From assembly GCA_963205245.1 (NCBI GenBank), contig CAUJIB010000015.1:1-33529 (forward strand): DNA of 33,529 nucleotides, read 5' to 3'. Shown piece by piece: positions 1 through 8,636 of the stretch. This stretch comes from Pseudomonadota bacterium. GTDB lineage: Bacteria > Pseudomonadota > Alphaproteobacteria > Rickettsiales > SXRF01. The notes beneath the pieces are model-generated. The model had not been told where the DNA came from, made no database searches, and was given only the letters and a program-made list of their open reading frames with translations. Both the position numbers and the translations under genes were made by a program. Numbering within the stretch: position 1 is the stretch's first letter; the number at the start of each line of letters is the position of its first letter.

Positions 1-97
1 AGCATAACCGTGTCGGAGGGGAAGCTATAACAAATGGCATTAGATGGAAGGTTGCAGATGCATTATAGCATAACCGTGTCGGAGGGGAAGCTATAAC
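1..97 (-). CRISPR. End of a CRISPR array: one full 36-nt repeat (62-97), one 30-nt spacer (32-61) and a partial identical repeat (1-31); continues beyond the window
   Basis: agcataaccgtgtcggaggggaagctataac at 1-31 is identical to 67-97. Full repeat on minus strand: GTTATAGCTTCCCCTCCGACACGGTTATGCTATAAT. The 36/30 geometry, 5' GTTATAGC and 3' GCTATAAT ends resemble type II (II-C) repeats. Confidence 0.82.
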
Positions 98-116
98 ATC
101 CTCGCACTTCTCAACA

Positions 117-659
117 TCACTCCAACCTTATATTTTTGATAATTTCTGCCATACCGTTTTTATGTCCGAAGTTTTCAAAAAGTGCGATAAGTGCATCGGT
201 GGGGTTTTCTGTTTTACGGACCTTCCTTGCAAGACTATGCCGGAAAGTATGTGGTTTATAATAAGGTAAACCGTTATTTATGAAAGCAGCTTTTACAATA
301 TCGCGAATTTGGCTATCGGATTTTATACATTCTTTGGTAAGGTTCATAATTGTTTCACCGCTTGGCGTAAAACTTGGCGTTATTTTGGGAAAAAGATAAT
401 CCCTATCCGTAAAACCTTTGGAGATAAGATGTTCACGCCAATTTATAATATTTTGGATAATATCAATAATGCCACCCATAAAAAAGCTGGTGATGGTTTT
501 TGCAAACTTAGTGTTTTGCAGGCGCGGGTCTTGTACAAAAGCCCAAGCGTCATAATCCTTAAAATGTTTTATGCTTTTTATTCTGACTTGCTGCAAAGAA
601 CTAACCGCAACCAAATGATACGCCAACCTAAGCGCATAACGCTGCCATCCATTTATCAA
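117..659 (-). pseudogene. Tyrosine recombinase / phage integrase remnant (C-terminal catalytic part)
   Basis: Motifs KPHTFRHSLARKV and FENFGHKN match the catalytic HxxR...GH region. The frame starts at TTG without an N-terminal SAM-like domain, and the final catalytic Tyr is absent before the stop. Confidence 0.72.
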
Positions 660-664
660 CTGCC

Positions 665-688
665 ACCGCCCTTTGAGGCGGTTTTTTT
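665..688 (+). terminator. Rho-independent terminator
   Basis: ACCGCC-CTTTGA-GGCGGT stem-loop followed by a T run (ttttttt). Confidence 0.75.
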
Positions 689-704
689 ATGCTTGGAGGA
701 ACGC

Positions 705-962
705 ATGACCCAAGAACAAAAAGCAGAGCATCTCGACGTACACGTTGCCGTTTGCGCGGAACGATACAAGTCGCTGGAGCAGCGGCTCGACCGCATCGAG
801 CGCGTCATGTGGTGGATGCTCACCACGTTAATTCTTGCACTGGGCGGCATGCTGTTTCAGCTTGTTGTCTTGCTGGGAGGAAGATTTTATGATTACACTC
901 CTCGGATCACTGCTGGGCTTTCTCTCAGCCGCTTTCCCAGATTTCCTAAAGCTGTTCCGTGA
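705..962 (+). CDS. Small phage-type membrane protein (predicted coiled coil plus TM segment; holin/lysis-module like)
   Basis: ATG at 705 after ggagg; MTQEQKAEHLDVHVAVCAERYKSLEQRLDRIERVMWWMLTTLILALGGMLFQLVVLL. Confidence 0.55.
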   Translation: MTQEQKAEHLDVHVAVCAERYKSLEQRLDRIERVMWWMLTTLILALGGMLFQLVVLLGGRFYDYTPRITAGLSLSRFPRFPKAVP

Positions 963-1179
963 CGCACAGAATCGCAAGCACAAGCTTAAAATCCTCGAAT
1001 TGCAGATGCAGCAGCAGGCGCAAGGGCATGTGAACCGCCTGGAAGATATTCAGGTGAATGCTGACATCGCCGAATCCCAAGCCCTCTACAAAACCTATAA
1101 CACGGGTAAGCCTGATTGCTGTGCCGCTCACGCAGGGGCAATTAGATACATTGGTATCGTTCACCTTCAATCTGGGTAG
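889..1179 (+). CDS. Small phage-associated hypothetical protein; 3' end probably chimeric or out of frame after about 1105
   Basis: ATG at 889 preceded by gggagg; MITLLGSLLGFLSAAFPDFLKLFRDAQNRKHKLKILELQMQQQ...; the last ~23 codons run out of frame over the endolysin fragment. Confidence 0.5.
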   Translation: MITLLGSLLGFLSAAFPDFLKLFRDAQNRKHKLKILELQMQQQAQGHVNRLEDIQVNADIAESQALYKTYNTGKPDCCAAHAGAIRYIGIVHLQSG

Positions 1180-1216
1180 CGGTGCACTCCAACGCTCCAC
1201 GCTCCGCCGTAAAGTC
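1106..1216 (+). pseudogene. GH24 phage lysozyme (endolysin) fragment
   Basis: Frame reads VSLIAVPLTQGQLDTLVSFTFNLGSGALQRSTLRRKV, matching the internal LTQ.Q.DALVSF.FN.G.GAL..STLL.K motif of phage lysozymes; both protein ends are missing. Confidence 0.7.
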
Positions 1217-1247
1217 ATGCGATACCCCTTGCCTAAAGATATAGGCA

Positions 1248-4200
1248 TCAATAATCATATTTCCAATTCACACCCACGCTGCTGTCACCCGTAGAGCCGG
1301 TGGAGCTTTCAACGGAAAGGCTAGGCGTGACTTCTACCTCTACTCGTGCTTTGCCGCTGCCGGTTTGTGCGCCACGCTCCACTTCCAGATACACATTGTC
1401 GCCGATATATTTTCCTATACCAACGGTGGTATCGGCGGCATTTTCTCCATTGCCGTTGACCTTAATGTCGTCCACACCCAGCACATCCCGTGCTTTGCCA
1501 ATGGGATCAAACCCCACACCGCCTTTACCGGAGAGTTTGGCAAGGCTGTTTGCCAGCTGCGCGGCCTGAAGCGGGCTTATTTTGCTAGAATCTTTGCCGA
1601 ATAGGAGTGTTGATAAGGCTTCTTCCTGCGGCATAGCGGGAGACGACTCAATTTTAAGTGTCGGTTTCAATATTGGGCCTGAGAGTACCGGCTTGATCTC
1701 AATGCCAGATTCAGTAGTGCTACCGGTCACATTGAGATACGGTGAAGGCGGCATATCTCCCTCAAATACGAGTTCGCCCTGCTTCACATCTAATCGCTTG
1801 CCGAATTCCTCATAACGCCCGCGAATAGTGCTCAGCTTTCCTTCTATCTCAGGATGTGACACTTGCCCCTTCAAGGCAAGAGCGCCTTTCAGTTCCACAT
1901 CCAGACCCCAGCCGCGCACAAACACCTTGTTATCTGCTCGCCATGCGACATTCAACGCAACGGGATAGTTGGTTTGCGATGCGTGGAGCTCCTTTTCTTT
2001 CAGTGGCGGAATGCTTTGCACCACATTAAGTGTTGGTACGCTGCCTACAAAACGATCCGGCAAATAGATATAGAGGTTGTCGCTTGAGAGCATTCCGAAA
2101 ATCTCGCCTTGCTGTTCATTGCCTTTAAGCGTTAAATCACCGGATAGCGCACCTCTGGCATTCGGGTGGTTGATGATCGCCAGATGCTTGGTGTGAAATT
2201 CGGCCTGATAGGAAATATCATCGGCAGACTGGAGGCGAGCGCTTCCACTGCCGGTGATTGCATGGCCGTCTTTGTCCTGCGCCTGAAATTCCTTGAGCGT
2301 AAATGTTTTGCCATTCGCCGTGATGTTGGCGCGAATGTGCTGTAATGATGTACTGATAGGTAAGAACTGGTAGCTGCCGTCCGTAAAACGCAGATCACCC
2401 TGAATAGATGGTTCGGCAATACTGCCTGCAAGCGTAAATGCGCCATTGACGTTGCCCTTCAAGATATGATCCGGCGATAGCAAAAATCTGGAAAGTGTGG
2501 AAACATCGAGCGCCAAGTCCGCTTTTCCGCTGATCGGCGATGATTCCTGCATGGAGAATACGAAGGGCTGAAGGCTGAATGCGACCGGCACACGCATTTG
2601 CATGGAAGACTGAACGGACAAAACCCCTTCCAGTTTTGCCTGTATATCGGCGTTATTTTGTGCCACTTCCGCTTTTAGGGAAACAGTCTCATACTTCGCC
2701 TGATCGTGCAGATTAACACCAGTAAGTCTCGCATTGAGTACAGCCTGCGGTGATTGCACGTTGCCATTGATCGTGAGTGTCATCGTTGCTGTACTGTTTT
2801 CCAACTGTTCGGGAAGCGGTTGCTTTAAAGCCGCAAGTTTTATGTCCTTACCGTCCAGTAGCGCATCAATCTTTTCTCCTTTTTGTTTTACATTCAGTGA
2901 AAATATTCCTTCGTTAATACTAAGTTTGGAAGCTGTGGCGGTGCGCTCTCCGGCATCCTCGACAAGCGTTACTGTTTCAAGCGCTTTGAATGGATAGTCG
3001 CCATAATTGCCTGAAAGGGAGGCAAGCACGGCGTTCCATTTGTCGGAGGATTGCGCCGCCACATGGCCACTGGTAAGGATGTTAAACGGTTTCTCGGCTG
3101 TGCCTTCTGCCTCCAGATTTACATTCCAGCCATCACCTTTGGGGGTAGCATCAAGCAGGCCTTTGCTAACATAAATGCTTTCATATCGGACGCCCTCGGA
3201 TTCCAGCCGGATGTTTTTAGGCATCGCTTTGCTGATGTCTGGGATAACGGTTTCCACATGAGCGCTTGCCGCTTCCATGCCATGAGCAGAAAATTGACTC
3301 AGATCGGCTTTTACCTTTGCCTCCTGTTTCCCATTGTTGCTGGAAAGCGTAGCGATAACATCGGCAGCGCCAGTTATTTTCTCTGGCAGGAAATCAGGAA
3401 GCGCAGCAAGTTCAGGGAGGGTTGCTTTGATGGTGCCTTCCGCCAGTAGGCTGTTCGTATCCACTATAAGCTTGCCGAAAGCCTGATTCTTCCCGTAGGT
3501 TACCACTATATTTTCCAACTTTAATGCCGGTTCCTTCCATTGGTAGGAAGCCGATGCGTGTTTGCCATCTCCTGCGCTCACCTCCAGCGTGCCTTTCCAG
3601 ACATCGCCTTCCTGCGTTGTCATCAAATGATGGGTGGCATCCGGCAGTGCCTTAACCTCATAGGTGGCGGATTTGGTGTATATCTCCGCATCGAAGACAG
3701 GCTGGTTAAATGTTCCCGTTACTATTGCCTTCGCGCTAGCCGTGCCTGTTATGTTCTTCACCCAATCTTCCAGCTTTATTGCATCGGATTGCAGAGAGAG
3801 GTTTAGCGTTTCTGATTTTAGATCAACACTACCTTTGCCGGTCACATTCAGTTTAGGTGAAGTCAAAGCCAATAGCGAAAAGTCCAATTCGTCTGTATTC
3901 ATGCGGTAATGGCCGGAGGCCGAAAGCCTGCCGGAGGTAATTTCCGGAATTCCCTGCGTTACCTGTGAATTCGCCTCAAACGTAAGATCATTGCTGGATG
4001 CTGCCCAGTCGAGCGATCCGTTTAACGAGCCAGTCAGTTCTTCCTTCAATCCGGTGACTTCATGGCCAATCGCTGCGTTCTGGATAGACACTCCCAACAC
4101 GGATATGTCAATGCCGCTGCGGTTCTCTGAGGAAGCAGCACTTTCAGGCGTGCGTTTGAGCGTCACCACATCCGCCGTTATCTTGCGGATAACAAGATGC

Positions 4201-4517
4201 TGCTGGTTATTAGAAGTTGGGATAACATGTAGCGCAACACCCGATGCTTCGAACCACACCCCCTTGCTATCCGCCAGCGACAGGTGGCTGATTTTTGCGC
4301 TTAAAGGAAATTGGAAGCGTATATCTTCCGCCATAATCTTATAGCCGATTGCCTCCGATAACTCGTTTTGTATCAGGGTATTGACGTATATTTTTCCATC
4401 ACCCGTAGAAAGCCACCATGTCAGGACACCCAGCGACAGGAAACCCAGCACAATAACGATCAACAGTAAGCGCAGCGGCCAGAGGATATATCGGGGCATG
4501 TGGAAGAATTTTGCCAT
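1248..4517 (-). CDS. tamB: Translocation/assembly module TamB family protein (DUF490 C-terminus), 1089 aa
   Basis: N-terminal TM anchor, long beta-rich AsmA/TamB-like body, C-terminal DUF490-like region (GSTTESGIEIKPVLSGPILKPTLKIESSPAMPQEEALSTLLFGKD); directly downstream of tamA. Confidence 0.9.
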   Translation of the reverse strand: MAKFFHMPRYILWPLRLLLIVIVLGFLSLGVLTWWLSTGDGKIYVNTLIQNELSEAIGYKIMAEDIRFQFPLSAKISHLSLADSKGVWFEASGVALHVIPTSNNQQHLVIRKITADVVTLKRTPESAASSENRSGIDISVLGVSIQNAAIGHEVTGLKEELTGSLNGSLDWAASSNDLTFEANSQVTQGIPEITSGRLSASGHYRMNTDELDFSLLALTSPKLNVTGKGSVDLKSETLNLSLQSDAIKLEDWVKNITGTASAKAIVTGTFNQPVFDAEIYTKSATYEVKALPDATHHLMTTQEGDVWKGTLEVSAGDGKHASASYQWKEPALKLENIVVTYGKNQAFGKLIVDTNSLLAEGTIKATLPELAALPDFLPEKITGAADVIATLSSNNGKQEAKVKADLSQFSAHGMEAASAHVETVIPDISKAMPKNIRLESEGVRYESIYVSKGLLDATPKGDGWNVNLEAEGTAEKPFNILTSGHVAAQSSDKWNAVLASLSGNYGDYPFKALETVTLVEDAGERTATASKLSINEGIFSLNVKQKGEKIDALLDGKDIKLAALKQPLPEQLENSTATMTLTINGNVQSPQAVLNARLTGVNLHDQAKYETVSLKAEVAQNNADIQAKLEGVLSVQSSMQMRVPVAFSLQPFVFSMQESSPISGKADLALDVSTLSRFLLSPDHILKGNVNGAFTLAGSIAEPSIQGDLRFTDGSYQFLPISTSLQHIRANITANGKTFTLKEFQAQDKDGHAITGSGSARLQSADDISYQAEFHTKHLAIINHPNARGALSGDLTLKGNEQQGEIFGMLSSDNLYIYLPDRFVGSVPTLNVVQSIPPLKEKELHASQTNYPVALNVAWRADNKVFVRGWGLDVELKGALALKGQVSHPEIEGKLSTIRGRYEEFGKRLDVKQGELVFEGDMPPSPYLNVTGSTTESGIEIKPVLSGPILKPTLKIESSPAMPQEEALSTLLFGKDSSKISPLQAAQLANSLAKLSGKGGVGFDPIGKARDVLGVDDIKVNGNGENAADTTVGIGKYIGDNVYLEVERGAQTGSGKARVEVEVTPSLSVESSTGSTGDSSVGVNWKYDY

Positions 4518-6361
4518 CAGAATGCCTGCCCGATACTGAAATAAAGCTGGTAGGCGCTGTCCACGCTGGAGCGTTTATCAAGCGGCACGGCAATGTCAAC
4601 GCGGATGGGACCGAAGCTGGTGTAATATCGTAGCCCAAGGCCTGCACCCCACAGTAGTCCGCCATCAAAATCAGGATAGGCCGCATTGAACGCATTGCCG
4701 CCGTCCACAAATGCTACCACACCGTAATCTTCCGCCACGCGCAGGCGCAATTCGGTGGAGAGTTCTACAAAGGAACGCCCTCCGAGCGGATCGTTCTGTG
4801 CATCCAGTGGCCCTGCCAACTGGTAGCCATAGCCGCGTACTGATCCACCGCCGCCCGTATAGAAGCGCTCGGTGGCAGGAACGGTATCACTCGACGCGCC
4901 GAGAATGCTTCCAGTGGCTGCGCGCATGGCGATGACGGGCTGTCCCGCCGTGTCCAGCGCATGGTAATAGCTGCCGCTGGCACTGTTCTTGATAAAGGCA
5001 GTGGTAGAATCTATGGTGTCAAAAGCAGGAGAAGCATTGAGTGATAGCGTCCAGCCATGCGTTGGATTGAGCAAATCATTCCGCTTATCTTGAGAAAGAA
5101 ATATCGGGAGTGAAAGCAACGCGACATTTTCTTCGTTATTCTGGTCTTTGATTTGCTCAAAACCATACGAAGCCGCAACGCCCGCCACCCATTTGTTCTC
5201 AAGATCGCGTTCCACGCCACCAGAAAGTGTAAGCCCTGTGGTACGGAACGCATCGTTATCTTCCTGCCGCAATACGCTGGAGAGTTTTAGACGTTGATCT
5301 TCGCGCAGGAAGAAGGGCTTTTCCAACGCGGTATCCAGCCGTTGTTCTAATGTTGCTACAGAGAGGCCTGTGGTGAATTTTTCCCCGTGCCCCAAAAAAT
5401 TGCGGTGTTCCCACCCTGCGCTAACACTGGGACCAATGTCCGTGCTATAACTTGCCCCCGCCTTGATAGAACGGTGCGCACGCTCCTGAATCTCAAAGGT
5501 TACAGGAACGCTACCATCCGCCAGCAGAGTATCCGGCAATTGAGCTTCTGCCCTTACTATCAGCTCGGAGCGCTGCAAGGTTAATTTGGCATCATTGAGT
5601 TTTGAACGCGTAAAACATTCCCCCAGCTTGATACCAACCCGCCTCTGCAAGTGCAGGCTGGCAATAGTGTCGTTGCCATTGAAGGTAATATCTCCGAAGG
5701 TAGCCTTGCTGCCCGCGCTCACACGATAGGTGATACTTACGAGATGCCGGAGGTGATCTACCACGGCCTCATGCGTCGTTTGATGTGTAAACAGGCAGTT
5801 GTTTTTCTCAATCCATGCTCCAATGCGTTCTTCGTCCACAAGTACTGTCTGCGCCAGTGCCGCATCGCCCGATTTTGCTTTCAGGGAGGATAGCTCAGGC
5901 AGGCTTACTTGTGCGCCCTCCGAGTCAACGATAAGTCGGATTTCCCCGAAACGATATTTCTCTCCGGCACTGATGGTAAAATGGGCAGTGCGCGAGGCTT
6001 CATCGTAAATTCCATTCACGCGCCCCTGATAATACCCCTCCGCTTCCAGCGATTTTTGCAAGAATGTCTTGTCCTGCTCAAAGCGGTAATGGCCGTAGTT
6101 GTTATCTGCGTCTTCCGGTAATTCCTGCGCGTTCAGCTCCTCTTTCCACGCTTTAATGGTATCGTCCGAAGGAGAAGCCACCTGCTGTGAGTCTATAACC
6201 ACATGGTATTCTTTATCAGGCTCAAGAATTTCTGCCCGAACCGGCACTGCTACAAAGCAAACCAGCACAACACATACATATTGAAGGAACGGGATGAAAC
6301 GTATTCTCCATTGGCTCTTAAGGAGCAGTTTTTTCTTCTTTTGTTGGTTCATACTGGCCAC
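4517..6361 (-). CDS. tamA: TamA/BamA-family outer membrane protein (POTRA domains plus Omp85 barrel), 614 aa
   Basis: Signal-like N-terminus, POTRA-like repeats, C-terminal barrel motifs RFYTGGGGSVRGYGYQLAGP and GPIRVDIAVPL; stop overlaps the tamB start (TGATG). Confidence 0.9.
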   Translation of the reverse strand: MASMNQQKKKKLLLKSQWRIRFIPFLQYVCVVLVCFVAVPVRAEILEPDKEYHVVIDSQQVASPSDDTIKAWKEELNAQELPEDADNNYGHYRFEQDKTFLQKSLEAEGYYQGRVNGIYDEASRTAHFTISAGEKYRFGEIRLIVDSEGAQVSLPELSSLKAKSGDAALAQTVLVDEERIGAWIEKNNCLFTHQTTHEAVVDHLRHLVSITYRVSAGSKATFGDITFNGNDTIASLHLQRRVGIKLGECFTRSKLNDAKLTLQRSELIVRAEAQLPDTLLADGSVPVTFEIQERAHRSIKAGASYSTDIGPSVSAGWEHRNFLGHGEKFTTGLSVATLEQRLDTALEKPFFLREDQRLKLSSVLRQEDNDAFRTTGLTLSGGVERDLENKWVAGVAASYGFEQIKDQNNEENVALLSLPIFLSQDKRNDLLNPTHGWTLSLNASPAFDTIDSTTAFIKNSASGSYYHALDTAGQPVIAMRAATGSILGASSDTVPATERFYTGGGGSVRGYGYQLAGPLDAQNDPLGGRSFVELSTELRLRVAEDYGVVAFVDGGNAFNAAYPDFDGGLLWGAGLGLRYYTSFGPIRVDIAVPLDKRSSVDSAYQLYFSIGQAF

Positions 6362-8381
6362 GTGTTAAAGGAGGAGGGTCGTTCTTGATACTTACTGCAT
6401 CACCCGTTGCTTCGGGGACGACTTCTTGCAAATCAGCTTCATCAGATGCTTTGGCAGGAAGTGCTTCTACTTCACTTACTGCCTTTTGTTCATGAATTGC
6501 CGCCTCAGGTTCTTCTGCCTTGGCAGGTTGTTGTTGCGGAGCGGCTTCTGGTATAACCGTATTATCTTCACCAGACGTATCTGTCGCTGGTATCGCTACT
6601 GGTTCAACAGGCACATCATCAGTGGCTTCGCTGGTATCTGGCTGCGGCTCAGCGTGGCCATTTTCCGGCAATTGGTTAAGCCGTATTTCCACGCGCTGGA
6701 AGCTATTGATACCCTCGTTAAATTCACTGCGCCGCTGTTTGAAGCTGCGATACTCCGAACGCGCCTCTGCCTCAATACCCGCAGCTTTAAGCTGCAGAAG
6801 AACATTATTCGCACGACGATAGGCAAGTGACGTGTTATTGAACTGATCAAATTCACCCACCGTGCTTGCAAAGCCCACCACTGTGACCTGACGTGCTTCC
6901 CAGCGGTGGAGTGTCCAGATAATGTCCGTAATTTTATCTGCTTCTGTCTCAGACGGTTTATCCGCACCCATGTCATAATAGATAAACGGCAATGCCTGAT
7001 GCGGAGGAATCACCTTCACCGTCCAGCCCGGATAACGTTCGCGCAGGCTGGTTTCAAACTGGTGCAGGGTCAGGATGGTTACGCCTTTAGCTGGTTTTGG
7101 GTAAATTGCCGCCAGCTTATTTTCCACATCCACCTTGATGTATTCTGTGGGGAAGAAGGTGACTTGCTTTAGGGCGTTGGTCATTTCTTCCGTGCGCGTC
7201 CAGCGAGGGGGTTGTACCTGTAAGGTGGAAGCGATGGTGTTTTCCGCCTGCGGTTTCGGAACAGTGTCTTCAATGACCTCATACGCCACCACTACCTGAT
7301 CTAGCGAGAAGGTAACATCACCACCGGTTTTTTCGACCAGCAGTTTTTTTAGATCCGGCTGTGCCTTGGAGCGATATTTTGAGGTTAGCACCACCGTGTC
7401 TATGTTGGTTTTCTTATCATCGGTAAATTTGATATTGAATACGGAAATACGGCTACGGTCTTCGCCGAAATAATCTTTGATGGTTCCTTTCGCAACCTTG
7501 GTGATGTAGGTTTGATAAGCGATGTCTTTAAGCGCTACGCCAAGCGGCAGGGAGAGTGCCCCAAATACGGCGATGACCAACCCCATTTGCCATGCAGTGC
7601 GCTTAGGAGAGTGTGTCTGGTCAAATCCATAGAATTTTGCAAGCAAGGTCACGCTCAAAGAAATCGCCAGCAGGTTGGTCATGAACAGCATGAACGCGCC
7701 TTTAGCGATAGGAACACTGCCCGTAGCAAGCCCAAAACCAACAACTGCCAGTGGCGGCATCAAGGCGGTGGCAATTGCCACACCAACGATAGCTTCACCC
7801 TTGCGCTTAATCACAGCGTAACCACCGGCTAGCCCAGAAAAAATTGCTACCAAAAGGTCAAATAAATTCGGCTGAGTACGCGCCATAATCTCCGGAGTGG
7901 CATCAGTAATGGGCGAAAAGGTGACAATAAGCCACGAGATGGCCAGTGCCATCACCACACCAGCCAGCAAGCCCTCTAGCGCCTTTTTCATTTGCCGCAC
8001 ATCGAGCAGGCAGAGAGATAATCCCAGTGACATAATGGGAGCCATCAACGGAGAGATCAACATCGCTCCGATCACCACCGCTGGTGAGGAAAGCAAAAGC
8101 CCCAGCGTGGCAATGGCACACGACATGGCGATCATAAAGGAATAACGCGAAGTGAGCCTTCCCTCGCTACGAACAGCCTTAATCACTCCCTCGTGATCCG
8201 TGCGGGCAACGTATTTTCCTTTCCACCACTGCCTCAGCCAGCGCAGCCGTGCACGCAGGCCGAAGGCCGCATCGGATTCCTTAATCTGCTCTATTTTTTC
8301 CTTAGCAGTGGACACAACCGAAAGCCTATGATCCTTAATGGATTCAATCACGTTTTCTGCACTTTTCTCGGCCTTACTCAT
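6318..8381 (-). CDS. DUF389 (TIGR00341-like) multi-TM protein fused to an OmpA-like domain and an acidic Pro/Glu-rich tail, 687 aa
   Basis: DUF389 core SPAVVIGAMLISPLMAPIMSLGLSL...AIATALMPPLAVVGFGLA; OmpA-like segment VTVVGFASTVGEFDQFNNTSLAYRRANNVLLQLKAAGIEA...RVEIRL; low-complexity E/P/A tail. Confidence 0.82.
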   Translation of the reverse strand: MSKAEKSAENVIESIKDHRLSVVSTAKEKIEQIKESDAAFGLRARLRWLRQWWKGKYVARTDHEGVIKAVRSEGRLTSRYSFMIAMSCAIATLGLLLSSPAVVIGAMLISPLMAPIMSLGLSLCLLDVRQMKKALEGLLAGVVMALAISWLIVTFSPITDATPEIMARTQPNLFDLLVAIFSGLAGGYAVIKRKGEAIVGVAIATALMPPLAVVGFGLATGSVPIAKGAFMLFMTNLLAISLSVTLLAKFYGFDQTHSPKRTAWQMGLVIAVFGALSLPLGVALKDIAYQTYITKVAKGTIKDYFGEDRSRISVFNIKFTDDKKTNIDTVVLTSKYRSKAQPDLKKLLVEKTGGDVTFSLDQVVVAYEVIEDTVPKPQAENTIASTLQVQPPRWTRTEEMTNALKQVTFFPTEYIKVDVENKLAAIYPKPAKGVTILTLHQFETSLRERYPGWTVKVIPPHQALPFIYYDMGADKPSETEADKITDIIWTLHRWEARQVTVVGFASTVGEFDQFNNTSLAYRRANNVLLQLKAAGIEAEARSEYRSFKQRRSEFNEGINSFQRVEIRLNQLPENGHAEPQPDTSEATDDVPVEPVAIPATDTSGEDNTVIPEAAPQQQPAKAEEPEAAIHEQKAVSEVEALPAKASDEADLQEVVPEATGDAVSIKNDPPPLTRGQYEPTKEEKTAP

Positions 8382-8581
8382 GACACACTCCTGCGTTGAT
8401 TATGTTGTTCGGCTAGCCAGCGCTGCACCTCCGCGATGCTAAAGCGCCACGACCCGCCAAGTTTGTAGGCGGGAATGCGTTCCTCCGCCGCCATCTTGTA
8501 GATAGTCTTTTCCGCAATATTCAGCAGACTGGAGATTTCTTTAATCGTCACCAGCCCTTCATCTTGCAGTATCAGATCCAT
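8378..8581 (-). CDS. Helix-turn-helix (excisionase/MerR-like) DNA-binding protein, 67 aa
   Basis: LVTIKEISSLLNIAEKTIYKMAAEERIPAYKLGGSWRFSIAEVQRWL is the typical excisionase-family HTH pattern; ATGA overlap with the next gene. Confidence 0.85.
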   Translation of the reverse strand: MDLILQDEGLVTIKEISSLLNIAEKTIYKMAAEERIPAYKLGGSWRFSIAEVQRWLAEQHNQRRSVS

Positions 8582-8636
8582 TCTTTAACCCCATGACTAT
8601 TTCTGATTTTCAGAAAAAAGAGAAAATAGAGAAAAT

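Noticed and set aside
309-704. Upstream extension of the plus-strand ORF 309-962
   Set aside because: It is antisense to the integrase remnant and crosses a terminator; the supported start is the ATG at 705 with an upstream ggagg.
1300-5900. Many plus-strand ORFs of 60-130 codons opposite tamA/tamB
   Set aside because: They are antisense to strongly supported long genes, lack recognisable motifs, and are expected in the shadow frames of GC-richer coding DNA.
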